Assembly (NCBI GenBank): GCA_017545365.1
Contig: JAFWOP010000164.1
Location: 1-7,844 of the forward strand
DNA from: Bacteroidales bacterium
Lineage (GTDB): Bacteria > Bacteroidota > Bacteroidia > Bacteroidales > P3
Direction: 5' to 3'
Length of the DNA stretch: 7,844 nucleotides
Part shown: positions 1 to 6,895 of the stretch, piece by piece
Layout: each line of letters opens with the position of its first letter
How positions within the stretch are numbered: the first letter of the stretch is position 1
Translations under genes and position numbers: made by a program
Notes under the pieces: model-generated
The model's database searches: none
What the model saw: only the letters and a program-made list of their open reading frames with translations
What the model was told of the DNA's origin: nothing

Positions 1-28
1 GAAAAATGAAAAATGAAAAATGAAAAAT
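1..28. repeat. Heptad repeat array, left arm of an inverted pair
   Basis: Four perfect tandem copies of gaaaaat begin at the first base of the window, so the array may continue beyond the edge. The motif is the inverse of the array at 93-124. The 64 bases between the arms hold no gene; the only structure seen is a short inverted repeat ctgcaa/ttgcag (37-42 and 53-58). Confidence 0.85.
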
Positions 29-92
29 AAATAGCGCTGCAAATAGACGAACTTGCAGATGGGAACGAGGACAGTATTCGGCAGGACACTTT

Positions 93-124
93 ATTCTTCA
101 TTTTTCATTCTTCATTTTTCATTA
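93..124. repeat. Heptad repeat array, right arm of an inverted pair
   Basis: Four consecutive 7-base units, attcttc, atttttc, attcttc and atttttc, are followed by att. They can equally be read as two 14-base units. The reverse complement is gaaaaat/gaagaat, the same motif as the array at 1-28 but in opposite orientation. It lies just after the stop codon of the GH43 gene (135-133), so it would form part of the 3' untranslated region of that transcript. Confidence 0.85.
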
Positions 125-132
125 AAAAACAA

Positions 133-1128
133 TCAGTCTAATCCTTCGATGGTCTCGATAGTGCCATCGTCGCGGTAGGTCAACTCACAAACCTTGAGGC
201 TGCGGAGGCGGTTGATGCCCTTCGAGATGCCGCTGTCGTGGTGGAAGAGCCACCACTTGCCGCCGAACTCCACGATAGAGTGGTGAGTGGTCCAGCCGAA
301 CACCGGGGTAAGGATAACGCCCTTGTAGGTGAAGGGACCATAGGGGTTGTCACCGATGGCATAGCAGAGCTTGTGGGTATCGCCGGTGGAGTAGCTGAAG
401 TAGTATTTACCCTTGTATTTGTGCATCCAGCTGGCTTCGAAGAAGCGGCGCTCGTTGTCTTCAACCTTGATAGGCGCACCACTCTCATCGAGCAGAACCA
501 CCGGTCTGGGTTCCTCGGCAAACTGCAGCATATCCTTGGCAAGCCTCACCACGCGGCCTGGGACAGCCGGCTGCCCGTCGGCAGGATAGGAGGTTCCACA
601 GTCCTTGGCCAGATTGTCCTCATAGCGCTGGAGCTGTCCGCCCCAGATGCCACCGAAGTACATATAGTATTCGCCGTCGGCATCATCGTGCAGGATGGCA
701 TAGTCGATGGAGTAGCTGCCGCGAATGGGATCAGGCTGCGGGATGAAGGGACCCGTGGGCGAATCGGAGATAGCTACGCCGCAACGGAAGATGTCCGTCT
801 TGTCCTTGGCCGGAAAATACATGTAGTAGCGGCCATCGGGGCCTTTCACGACCTCGTTGTCCCAGAGCTGGCGACGTGCCCAGGGGACATCCTTGATATC
901 AAGGATGACGCCGTGGTCCTTGACGGGCGAGGTCAGCGGGTCGTTGCCTTCAAGGGTGAGTACATGGTAATCCTTCATGTCATATTCGCTGCCGAAGTCA
1001 TCGTCAGGTGCGGCGGATTCCCAGTCGTGCGAGGGATAGATGTAGAGCTTGCCGTCCCACACGTGGACGGAAGGGTCGGCCATGAAGTCGTCTGGCCACA
1101 GGTAACGCTTTTGAACTTTCTTTGCCAT
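133..1128 (-). CDS. xynB: GH43 beta-xylosidase / alpha-L-arabinofuranosidase
   Basis: A complete 331-residue single-domain glycoside hydrolase of family 43 (five-bladed propeller, inverting mechanism). It releases xylose or arabinose from short xylan-derived oligosaccharides. The three expected carboxylates are visible: general base Asp18 in MADPSVHVWDGKLYIYPSHD, pKa-modulating Asp142 in SYSIDYAIL, and general acid Glu231 in RFFEASWMHKYKGKYYFSYS. Supporting segments are LWDNEVVKGPDGRYYMYFPA (88-107) and GWTTHHSIVEF near the C-terminus. There is no signal peptide and no carbohydrate-binding module, so it should act in the cytoplasm on imported oligosaccharides. The length and N-terminal pattern fit the Prevotella/Bacteroides XynB/Xsa-type enzymes (probably subfamily GH43_1); that subfamily and the symbol are from memory. 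It lies downstream of a GPH symporter, a logical import-and-hydrolyse pair. The start ATG (1128-1126) places the catalytic base at the usual short distance from the N-terminus. Confidence 0.93.
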   Translation of the reverse strand: MAKKVQKRYLWPDDFMADPSVHVWDGKLYIYPSHDWESAAPDDDFGSEYDMKDYHVLTLEGNDPLTSPVKDHGVILDIKDVPWARRQLWDNEVVKGPDGRYYMYFPAKDKTDIFRCGVAISDSPTGPFIPQPDPIRGSYSIDYAILHDDADGEYYMYFGGIWGGQLQRYEDNLAKDCGTSYPADGQPAVPGRVVRLAKDMLQFAEEPRPVVLLDESGAPIKVEDNERRFFEASWMHKYKGKYYFSYSTGDTHKLCYAIGDNPYGPFTYKGVILTPVFGWTTHHSIVEFGGKWWLFHHDSGISKGINRLRSLKVCELTYRDDGTIETIEGLD

Positions 1129-1137
1129 GATATTTTA

Positions 1138-1221
1138 GAATTAGGGATTATCGAATTAGAATAAGCGAATAAAAAATTAGAATAAGGGAATAAAAATTAA
1201 GACCTTAGGAATAAAATCCTA
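1138..1221. repeat. Intergenic 21-base tandem repeat array (array 1)
   Basis: Four units start exactly 21 bases apart at 1138, 1159, 1180 and 1201. The two central copies match at 18 of 21 positions; both begin gaataag, and their second heptads are cgaataa and ggaataa. The outer copies are degenerate but keep the register: gaattag/ggattat/cgaatta on the left and gacctta/ggaataa/aatccta on the right, the last reaching into the symporter stop codon (1221-1219). A-tracts recur with the same spacing (1171-1176, 1192-1196 and 1213-1216). The array occupies nearly all of the 90-base gap between the symporter and the GH43 gene. Its core TTAGAATAAGC (1156-1166) also occurs, inverted, in the array at 5679-5755. 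Confidence 0.85.
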
Positions 1222-2637
1222 TTCTTTTGCACGGGCTTCGATAGCCTTGTTGATTTCGTCCATCTTCTCGTCGCTGAGCTCATACTTGCTGATAATCCAA
1301 ATAGCAAGGAGGAGCAGCAAAGCGGGAATCACGCACACCAGCCACAGGATACCCTGCTCTGCAAGGGGTGTCTGTTTGGGCAGATCGGCATTAAAGCCCA
1401 CCCATGCCAGCACGAGGCCGGGCACTACTCCACCGAGAGCCATACCAGCCTTGAAGAAAATACCCGTCAAGGCGTTGACGATACCAGCGATACGGCGTCC
1501 TGTAGTAAATTCGCCGTATGCCACCACCTCGGGTACGAGAGCCCACATGTAGCCTGTGGCCACAATAATACCCGTGCTCTTGACGAACTGAGCCACGCAG
1601 AGTAGCCAGAAATGCTGCTTGATGGCTGGAACACTTACGAACAGATACATCAGCGCCATACCTACAATAGCAGTACCGAGGAAAAGGTAGAACATTCCCT
1701 TCTTGCCAATCTTGCGCTTGATGGCTGGCACAAGGGGCATGAAGATAAAGGCGGGAATGGTGCCCAGCCACATGAAGACGGTAGTCATGAAGGGCGTGGC
1801 ACCAATGTTGTAAGTCATGAAATAGGCATCGGCAGCATTACCCACGCTCATCATGGCAAAAGCTGTGATGAAAAAGAACGCAAGCACACGGAGAGGCTTG
1901 TTACGCCCGAATTCCATCCACAGGTCGCTAACCTTCACGTTAGCAGCCTCCTTCTGGTCCATCACCACGCGTTCCTTCGTCTGCGAGAAGCAGAAAACGA
2001 GCAGCAGCAAACCGGCAAGAGCAAAAATGGTCATCGTGATGAACCATGCGGGCGCAGCCTCAGGAGTATTGATTACGGCTTCCATCTTGCCCGTCTCGTT
2101 ATTCATGGCTTTGGGGGCAAAAAGAGCGATGATAATTGGCAAGGACTTCACGCACAATGCACCCAGATTAGCCATAAACATACGGGTGGAGGTGAGGATG
2201 GTAATTTCATTAGTATCACGTGTCAGGCTGGCATTGAGGGCGCCGTAGGGCACATTCACTAACGTGTAGCACATACTCATACCCACATAGGTGATATAAG
2301 CATATAGTAACGAGCCGCTGAAGCCGTTCCAGAAGCAGAGAATGGCCAAACCAACAAGAGGAATACCGCCAAGAATAAGCCATGAGCGATATTTGCCCCA
2401 GCGGGGATTGCCCTTGTCGACAAACGTGCCTACGAGGGGATCCCACAATACATCTACAAGACGCACGATAAGAAACATTAAAGCCGCAGCACCTGGGTCA
2501 AGGCCAAATACATTAGTGTAATAGAACAGCAGCCAGATGCTGATGGTCTGGTAAATGAGGTTCTGGGCCATGTCGCCCGAGCCGAAGCCGATACGCTGAA
2601 GCCACGAGAGTTTGTAAAATCCTTTGTTGTTGTCCAT
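1219..2637 (-). CDS. GPH-family glycoside/pentoside:cation symporter (MelB/XynD-like)
   Basis: A 472-residue, roughly twelve-helix inner-membrane transporter of the glycoside-pentoside-hexuronide:cation symporter family, importing a sugar or short oligosaccharide with Na+ or H+. Hallmarks appear in order: FGSGD (18-22); Asp62 and Asp66 in VDVLWDPLVG, spaced like the cation-binding Asp55/Asp59 of MelB; GNPRWGKYRSW in the helix 2-3 loop (76-86); NVPYGAL (128-134) followed by Arg140-Asp141. A hydrophilic central loop lies at about 218-246. The length is typical. It is 30 bases after the lipoprotein gene and 90 bases before the GH43 gene. That pairing suggests xylo- or arabinoxylo-oligosaccharides as substrate, as I recall for xynD beside xynB in Prevotella bryantii; specificity cannot be read from sequence. 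The ATG lies next to AT-rich DNA with no clear ribosome-binding site. Confidence 0.93.
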   Translation of the reverse strand: MDNNKGFYKLSWLQRIGFGSGDMAQNLIYQTISIWLLFYYTNVFGLDPGAAALMFLIVRLVDVLWDPLVGTFVDKGNPRWGKYRSWLILGGIPLVGLAILCFWNGFSGSLLYAYITYVGMSMCYTLVNVPYGALNASLTRDTNEITILTSTRMFMANLGALCVKSLPIIIALFAPKAMNNETGKMEAVINTPEAAPAWFITMTIFALAGLLLLVFCFSQTKERVVMDQKEAANVKVSDLWMEFGRNKPLRVLAFFFITAFAMMSVGNAADAYFMTYNIGATPFMTTVFMWLGTIPAFIFMPLVPAIKRKIGKKGMFYLFLGTAIVGMALMYLFVSVPAIKQHFWLLCVAQFVKSTGIIVATGYMWALVPEVVAYGEFTTGRRIAGIVNALTGIFFKAGMALGGVVPGLVLAWVGFNADLPKQTPLAEQGILWLVCVIPALLLLLAIWIISKYELSDEKMDEINKAIEARAKE

Positions 2638-2667
2638 AGTGATTTTGTTTTATAGGGTTATTGATTT

Positions 2668-4143
2668 TTATTGGAATTGTTCGGCGGAAAGGTGTTGACG
2701 AATGTGCTTAATGGTGCGCGCATCAAAAGGCACAGGAGCATCACCAAGATCGGGGATATTGTACGAACGGAGGAAAAGGCGGTCGTGCTCAGGGTCACGC
2801 TGCGGCATACAGAAAGGTTTGGAGACCTTTCCATCAGCATCGACATGAGCCATCCACACACGCCCAAACATACCGTCGCCCCGTTTTGAGGCGAATGCTA
2901 TCCAACGCCCGTTGGTGGACCAGCTGTGGTATGTTGAAGAGGCATCGTCAGCCCGCAGGATCGGCAACGAATCCACTTTTCCCGTCAGCATATCCATCAT
3001 CAGCAGTTGCGTTTCGCGATGCCAAATGGGGAATGTGCCGTAGTCAGAACGGCAGAACATCAAGTAGCGTCCGTCAGGAGAAAATTTCGGTAAGGAGGCC
3101 GAACCGCCCTCCTGTTCAGCATTCCACACTATCTCGATGCTGTCGCCTTGTGCCCCTGTTTGTTCATCGAACGGTATGCGCACCAGGCTATAACGCATCT
3201 GCTTGACAGAATCCGGCAACGGATGATAGGGTGCTCGGCAGAAATAGATGTAGCGCCCATCTGGCGAGAAAGTGGGGAAGGTTTCGTAGGCATCCGTTTG
3301 GGAAGTCATCGGAGAAAAGAGCATGCTATTCGTGTCGAAATCCGTCACAAGCATATCGCTGGCGGTATCATAGACTTCCATGCGATGACTATCAAGGGCA
3401 CGAAGGGCAGGTAGGACATTGTTCCACGTAAAGACAGCATAGCGCCCCGAAGGATGAAAATCTCCATAGGTAGCTGCGACAGGCATGCTATCGTTCTTAA
3501 GCGTAAGTTTGCGAAGCTTTCCACTACGATTGAGAATGGTTCCACCCTTTGGTCCGCGCAAATGAAAGAAGCTGAGGTCACCCCTTCCTGAGCCATGAAT
3601 ATGGCAATTCATACAACTGTTTTCTGTATGGCGCCAATCGGAAAGGATACGTTCACGGAAGCTCGTGACATCACGTTCCCGAATCTCTATCCTATGCCAC
3701 ACCTCAAACGAGGGGTCAATAATACGATAGGTCACATAAGGGTCAATAGGGTCAGCACTAACGTGGAGCTTAATTTCTGAATTATCAATTATCAAGGATA
3801 CCACGTTGCCCTTTTCTTCCTCAAGGAGGCGATGCCACTTCTTCTCAGGAAACATGACGCGTCCTCCTCTGGCTCTGACGGTAAAGGACGATGATGCTCC
3901 TCTTACCTCCACCTTAGCGCGAGCGAACTCCTTGCCATCGATGCAGAAGTTCAGCGGGGCTATATTATAAGGTACGACGGCATCGGAGTAATCAGGGAAC
4001 ATACAGGACGAGCGATGTTCGGCATCTGTCGGAGCTGGCGATATCCCCCCCGTACAGGCAGTCAGCAGCAGGAATATGGAAATGATGCTTCCCATCCTCC
4101 ACATGTGCATGCCAGCCCTCATAGATAATGCAGCCCTTTCCAT
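2668..4143 (-). CDS. Lipoprotein with CxxCH haem-type motif and TolB-like/PD40 beta-propeller repeats
   Basis: A 491-residue envelope protein of unknown role. The N-terminus is a type II signal peptide: basic residues, the hydrophobic stretch SIISIFLLL, then lipobox LTAC with Cys30 as the predicted lipidated residue. A beta-rich domain (about 50-165) is followed by CMNCH at 177-181, which fits the c-type cytochrome haem-attachment motif CxxCH. Then come at least four PD40/TolB-type blades: FHPSGRYAVF (229-238), FSPDGRYIYF (292-301), FSPDGRYLMF (354-363) and WSTNGRWIAF (408-417). Several Met codons (1, 8, 12, 14, 17) precede the signal core; Met1 abuts the upstream TGA, and Met8 or a later one would leave a more typical signal length. 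Haem binding is inferred from the motif alone; a structural or metal role for the cysteines is possible. Annotation pipelines often call such proteins TolB-like, but this is not classical TolB. Confidence 0.85.
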   Translation of the reverse strand: MERAALSMRAGMHMWRMGSIISIFLLLTACTGGISPAPTDAEHRSSCMFPDYSDAVVPYNIAPLNFCIDGKEFARAKVEVRGASSSFTVRARGGRVMFPEKKWHRLLEEEKGNVVSLIIDNSEIKLHVSADPIDPYVTYRIIDPSFEVWHRIEIRERDVTSFRERILSDWRHTENSCMNCHIHGSGRGDLSFFHLRGPKGGTILNRSGKLRKLTLKNDSMPVAATYGDFHPSGRYAVFTWNNVLPALRALDSHRMEVYDTASDMLVTDFDTNSMLFSPMTSQTDAYETFPTFSPDGRYIYFCRAPYHPLPDSVKQMRYSLVRIPFDEQTGAQGDSIEIVWNAEQEGGSASLPKFSPDGRYLMFCRSDYGTFPIWHRETQLLMMDMLTGKVDSLPILRADDASSTYHSWSTNGRWIAFASKRGDGMFGRVWMAHVDADGKVSKPFCMPQRDPEHDRLFLRSYNIPDLGDAPVPFDARTIKHIRQHLSAEQFQ

Positions 4144-5664
4144 TCAGTTACTATTGATTTGAGCGAAGTGATAAAAGAACCAGTACGTTTTGCCGAAGCG
4201 TTCTTGCAGGCGTTGATATTGCCGTGTGGGGAATGTCGTCGGTGAGCCGCTGACAGCCTTTTGATAGATGTCGTTATACTCCATGAACTCCTCTATGACG
4301 GCAGGGGGAATGCCGCGTGCCATCACCTCCTCTTCGAAGCGTCCGTGAGCAGCCAGCCAGATAAGCATGGCCTCAGCCCACGTCCGTTGTGTAACAGCCT
4401 GGCCACGCAGGTAAAGGTCGTAGTCCTGCACGAAGGTGTCCACATCCTTGTCGAGAAGGTCGTAGCTCAGCAGGTAGTCGCGTGCAAAGACATTATCAGG
4501 ATTGCTATCCATGAGGTGACGGAAAGAGGTTTCTATGTCCATAGGCGAACGCACGGTATCCGTCGTGACGTTCAGCGAACTCTTCATATCCATCCATCGC
4601 TTCAACCCTTTAGGCCGTTCTGCAGGCATGTGAATCCGCGCCCAACGATGGTAGAACAACGTCTTGTCAAGTATACGCAGATACTTCATGGCAGCTGCTT
4701 CATCGCCACGAATCAAGTTTATCTCCGCCAGTCTCTTCAAGGGACGGCTGCCCACGCTATTGGGCGAGAACAGCATTCCCAGCAACACGGAGTGTTCGGC
4801 ATTTGTCAGATCCCCTAACTGGAACCACATCTCACCAGACATATAGATGAGCGGATAAGAGGTTGAGCCGCTTACGGGCAGGAAAAGCCCCAGCTGGAAG
4901 GGCTGGTAATAGTGCATCAGCTCGTCGCCCATGCGATACTGAGTCGTGAGCAGCAGGTTCTGGTAATAGCTGTTGAAACGGCTGGGATGCTTTGCCTGCT
5001 TGTCCAGCTGATGCTGCATATGATCCAGACGGCCATGATACCAGTCATTATCAATTGCCAACATACGCTCGACATTCATTTCGGGCCACATGACAGCACG
5101 TTTTTCCCAGTCTCCCCAGCCAAACAGCCAAATCCCTGCAGCAAGGATAAGGAAACCCGCTACTAACGATGCAGCACGTCGTGTCGCAGCCTTTGCTCTC
5201 GGCGATTTATTAAGGCCAAAAACTATCAGCAACATTCCCACGATTCCTACCCATTGCAGGGTGCTGCTGAGGGGATAGGTCAAGCCGCATTGGCGCCCAG
5301 TCTCCACAACAACTATCAAGACGGCAGGAATCAACGCCCACAGCTTGAGGAATTTTGAAAACAGTTTGTACGTCAGCACGCCCAAAATCGTCAACGTTAA
5401 CGCCATAATGAGCGGCCCCACCACATTCAGCCCCAGAAACTGCGTCAGCACATCGCCAAGCAGGCGTGACACAGGAGCGGGTGCCGACCCATACGCCCGA
5501 AGCGGCTCTGCTGCCCACAAGAACAGCGAGAACTGCTCACGATGGAACAAGTGATTCCGATAGAAGAACTGGAAGAACACAAACAACGCCACAAGGCCAG
5601 CCAAAGCCAGCCCCCACGCAAGGAACCTCACTCCCCCACTCTGACGATGTGAATTCTTCAACAC
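4144..5664 (-). CDS. Five-helix membrane protein with helical-repeat C-terminal domain (DUF6057-like)
   Basis: A 506-residue protein of unknown function. The N-terminal 185 residues hold about five hydrophobic helices (roughly 13-35, 72-100, 106-121, 133-151 and 163-183). The remaining 320 residues are soluble and alpha-helical, with TPR-like stretches around 268-332 (YMSGEMWFQLGDLTNAE, then RLAEINLIRGDEAAAMKYL). An odd helix count with the N-terminus inside would place the C-terminal domain in the periplasm. The architecture, and a neighbouring TolB-like lipoprotein, match what I recall as DUF6057 of Bacteroidetes; I could not search to confirm. The start codon is GTG (5664-5662): an in-frame TAG lies three codons upstream and the next Met codon is at residue 87, so only GTG or the adjoining TTG fits. 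No Shine-Dalgarno sequence is visible. Its TGA stop directly abuts the ATG of the next gene. Confidence 0.85.
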   Translation of the reverse strand: MLKNSHRQSGGVRFLAWGLALAGLVALFVFFQFFYRNHLFHREQFSLFLWAAEPLRAYGSAPAPVSRLLGDVLTQFLGLNVVGPLIMALTLTILGVLTYKLFSKFLKLWALIPAVLIVVVETGRQCGLTYPLSSTLQWVGIVGMLLIVFGLNKSPRAKAATRRAASLVAGFLILAAGIWLFGWGDWEKRAVMWPEMNVERMLAIDNDWYHGRLDHMQHQLDKQAKHPSRFNSYYQNLLLTTQYRMGDELMHYYQPFQLGLFLPVSGSTSYPLIYMSGEMWFQLGDLTNAEHSVLLGMLFSPNSVGSRPLKRLAEINLIRGDEAAAMKYLRILDKTLFYHRWARIHMPAERPKGLKRWMDMKSSLNVTTDTVRSPMDIETSFRHLMDSNPDNVFARDYLLSYDLLDKDVDTFVQDYDLYLRGQAVTQRTWAEAMLIWLAAHGRFEEEVMARGIPPAVIEEFMEYNDIYQKAVSGSPTTFPTRQYQRLQERFGKTYWFFYHFAQINSN

Positions 5665-5678
5665 AAACGACTATCTAA

Positions 5679-5755
5679 TTATTTGCCTGCTCTAAAAAAA
5701 TAATTGCTTATTCTAAATTTTTATTTGCCTGCTCTGAGAATTTATTTGCCTGGAA
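5679..5755. repeat. Intergenic 21-base tandem repeat array (array 2)
   Basis: Four units start exactly 21 bases apart, at 5679, 5700, 5721 and 5742. Copies 1 and 3 share an identical 15-base core, ttatttgcctgctct. Copy 2 is degenerate (ataattgcttattct, 10 of 15 matches). Copy 4 keeps only the first 11 bases before running into the acyltransferase stop codon. The last third of each unit is AT-rich (taaaaaa, taaattt). Each unit divides into three heptads. The array nearly fills the 94-base gap between the acyltransferase and the DUF6057-like gene. On the minus strand copy 2 contains TTAGAATAAGC, also present in the array at 1138-1221. Confidence 0.85.
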
Positions 5756-5758
5756 AAA

Positions 5759-6871
5759 TCAGACGCCGATAACCCATTTGCTACCAGGAAGGTAAGAAAG
5801 CACTTTAGTGGTAAGGGCGCAGCAGATGAACGTGCAAATGGCTATGAGGGGAATGGATGCCCAGACGGGTACGACGGGCGATGCAGCACCACCCGAGCCG
5901 ATAAACAGCACCACGAAGAGGTGGAGCCATAGCAGATGCATCAGGTACATGCCGAAGGAGAGCTTCGAAAGCGATACGACAAGGCGCGGCGCACGTTCAC
6001 GACGCATACTGGTGAAAAGCAGCAGTACACCAAAGGTTGCCAGCACGACGTTAGGCGTGCAGAACTCCCAACCCCACTCCAGCTCAGGCGTCTCAATCAG
6101 CTGACCTGAGACACCCTTCAGCCAGAACGACCAAGCAGTAAAGGCAGCCCCCACGATGAGGCATGCAGCCCCTACCCCACGACGCAACGAGACGCCCCAA
6201 CTGAGATGGAAGCGCACGTAGTGAGCCAGCACCAGATAACCAAGGTAGCCAGCAAAATACCATAGCATATGATACTGGTTCCAGAAGCATTCGCCCCACA
6301 GTTCGGGAGCGACGAAGCGATGGATATAGCGCATGAAGCAGGCCACGATGAAAAGCCCGATAAAGATGCGCTCCTCCTTTGCCGTAGCACGCTCAAGCCA
6401 AGGGGAGATGATAGGGATGAAGAGGTAGAGCCCCAACAGGGGATACATGAACCACAGATGCCCAGCCATAGAGGGGAAGTTCCAAGGCAGGAGCTTGAGG
6501 TCGGAGATGGACTGCTGCCAAGTCATACCTCCCCACAACAGGGGCAGGAAGGTGTAGATGAGCATGAAAGCCACCATAGGCGGCACGACACGCAGGAAAC
6601 GTTTCCGATAGAAACTGCCCATGGTCTCTCCCTTCTTCATAGGAACAAGGAGATAGGCCGAAATGACCATGAACATCGGTACCGCAATACGTGAGCAGCC
6701 ATCGTAGAGCGCCACGAACAGACGGTTCGACTCGTTCATGAGCATGGACATATTTCCAGCCAAGCCCGATGAATCGGCACCATAGAAATTCTCGGCGGCA
6801 TGTACCAGCATCACCAGGAAACAGGCCACGACGCGCATGTAATCGGCAAAGACTACGCGTTCTTTCTCCAT
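5759..6871 (-). CDS. Acyltransferase-3 family membrane protein (OafA/WecH type)
   Basis: A 370-residue polytopic inner-membrane protein of the acyltransferase-3 family, whose members move acetyl or other acyl groups onto surface glycans, lipids or small molecules. The first helix carries the family R-X10-H motif (Arg13 to His24, in YMRVVACFLVMLVHA). Other hallmarks are the RIAVPMFMVISAYLL segment (about 61-75), the cytoplasmic FYRKRFLRVVPP loop (about 87-98), the GHLWFMYPLLGLYLFIPI segment, and a late FGMYLMHLLWLH helix. About ten hydrophobic helices are visible, the usual number, and no fused SGNH domain. The C-terminus LPGSKWVIG resembles other Bacteroidetes members. The substrate cannot be read from sequence; no glycan-synthesis genes lie nearby. 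The start ATG is 24 bases after the previous stop. A 94-base repeat-filled gap separates it from the next gene. Confidence 0.92.
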   Translation of the reverse strand: MEKERVVFADYMRVVACFLVMLVHAAENFYGADSSGLAGNMSMLMNESNRLFVALYDGCSRIAVPMFMVISAYLLVPMKKGETMGSFYRKRFLRVVPPMVAFMLIYTFLPLLWGGMTWQQSISDLKLLPWNFPSMAGHLWFMYPLLGLYLFIPIISPWLERATAKEERIFIGLFIVACFMRYIHRFVAPELWGECFWNQYHMLWYFAGYLGYLVLAHYVRFHLSWGVSLRRGVGAACLIVGAAFTAWSFWLKGVSGQLIETPELEWGWEFCTPNVVLATFGVLLLFTSMRRERAPRLVVSLSKLSFGMYLMHLLWLHLFVVLFIGSGGAASPVVPVWASIPLIAICTFICCALTTKVLSYLPGSKWVIGV

Positions 6872-6895
6872 AAAGAGTGTGGTAATTGGGAGAAA

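Noticed and set aside
1..124. CRISPR array
   Set aside because: The units are contiguous heptads with no spacers, unlike CRISPR repeats.
238..1164. Long plus-strand open frame (308 codons) opposite the GH43 gene
   Set aside because: It is antisense to a clear GH43 gene with all catalytic residues; its translation shows no recognisable domain, so it is a shadow of codon bias.
1206..1221. Hairpin taggaataaaatccta at the symporter stop codon
   Set aside because: A five-base stem with no following T-run of convincing length; explained better as part of the degenerate last repeat unit.
1612..2262. Plus-strand open frame (216 codons) opposite the symporter gene
   Set aside because: The translation is rich in His, Gly and Lys without a fold pattern and lies entirely antisense to a well-supported transporter.
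5130..5170. Trp-rich FGWGDW segment in the membrane protein as a possible haem-handling WWD motif
   Set aside because: It does not match the WGxxWxWD pattern of cytochrome c assembly proteins and sits at the edge of a helix as ordinary interface tryptophans.
5664..5676. TTTG near the GTG start resembling a Bacteroidetes -7 box
   Set aside because: The spacing is TA then four bases then TTTG, not the expected two, and the site would overlap the start codon.
5694..5716. Possible intrinsic terminator on the minus strand (AATAA-GCAA-TTATT followed by T residues)
   Set aside because: The stem is five A-T pairs only and falls inside the 21-base repeats; it is too weak to call a terminator.
6269..6694. 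Plus-strand open frame (141 codons) opposite the acyltransferase gene
   Set aside because: A low-complexity His/Glu/Gln-rich translation, fully antisense to conserved membrane segments.
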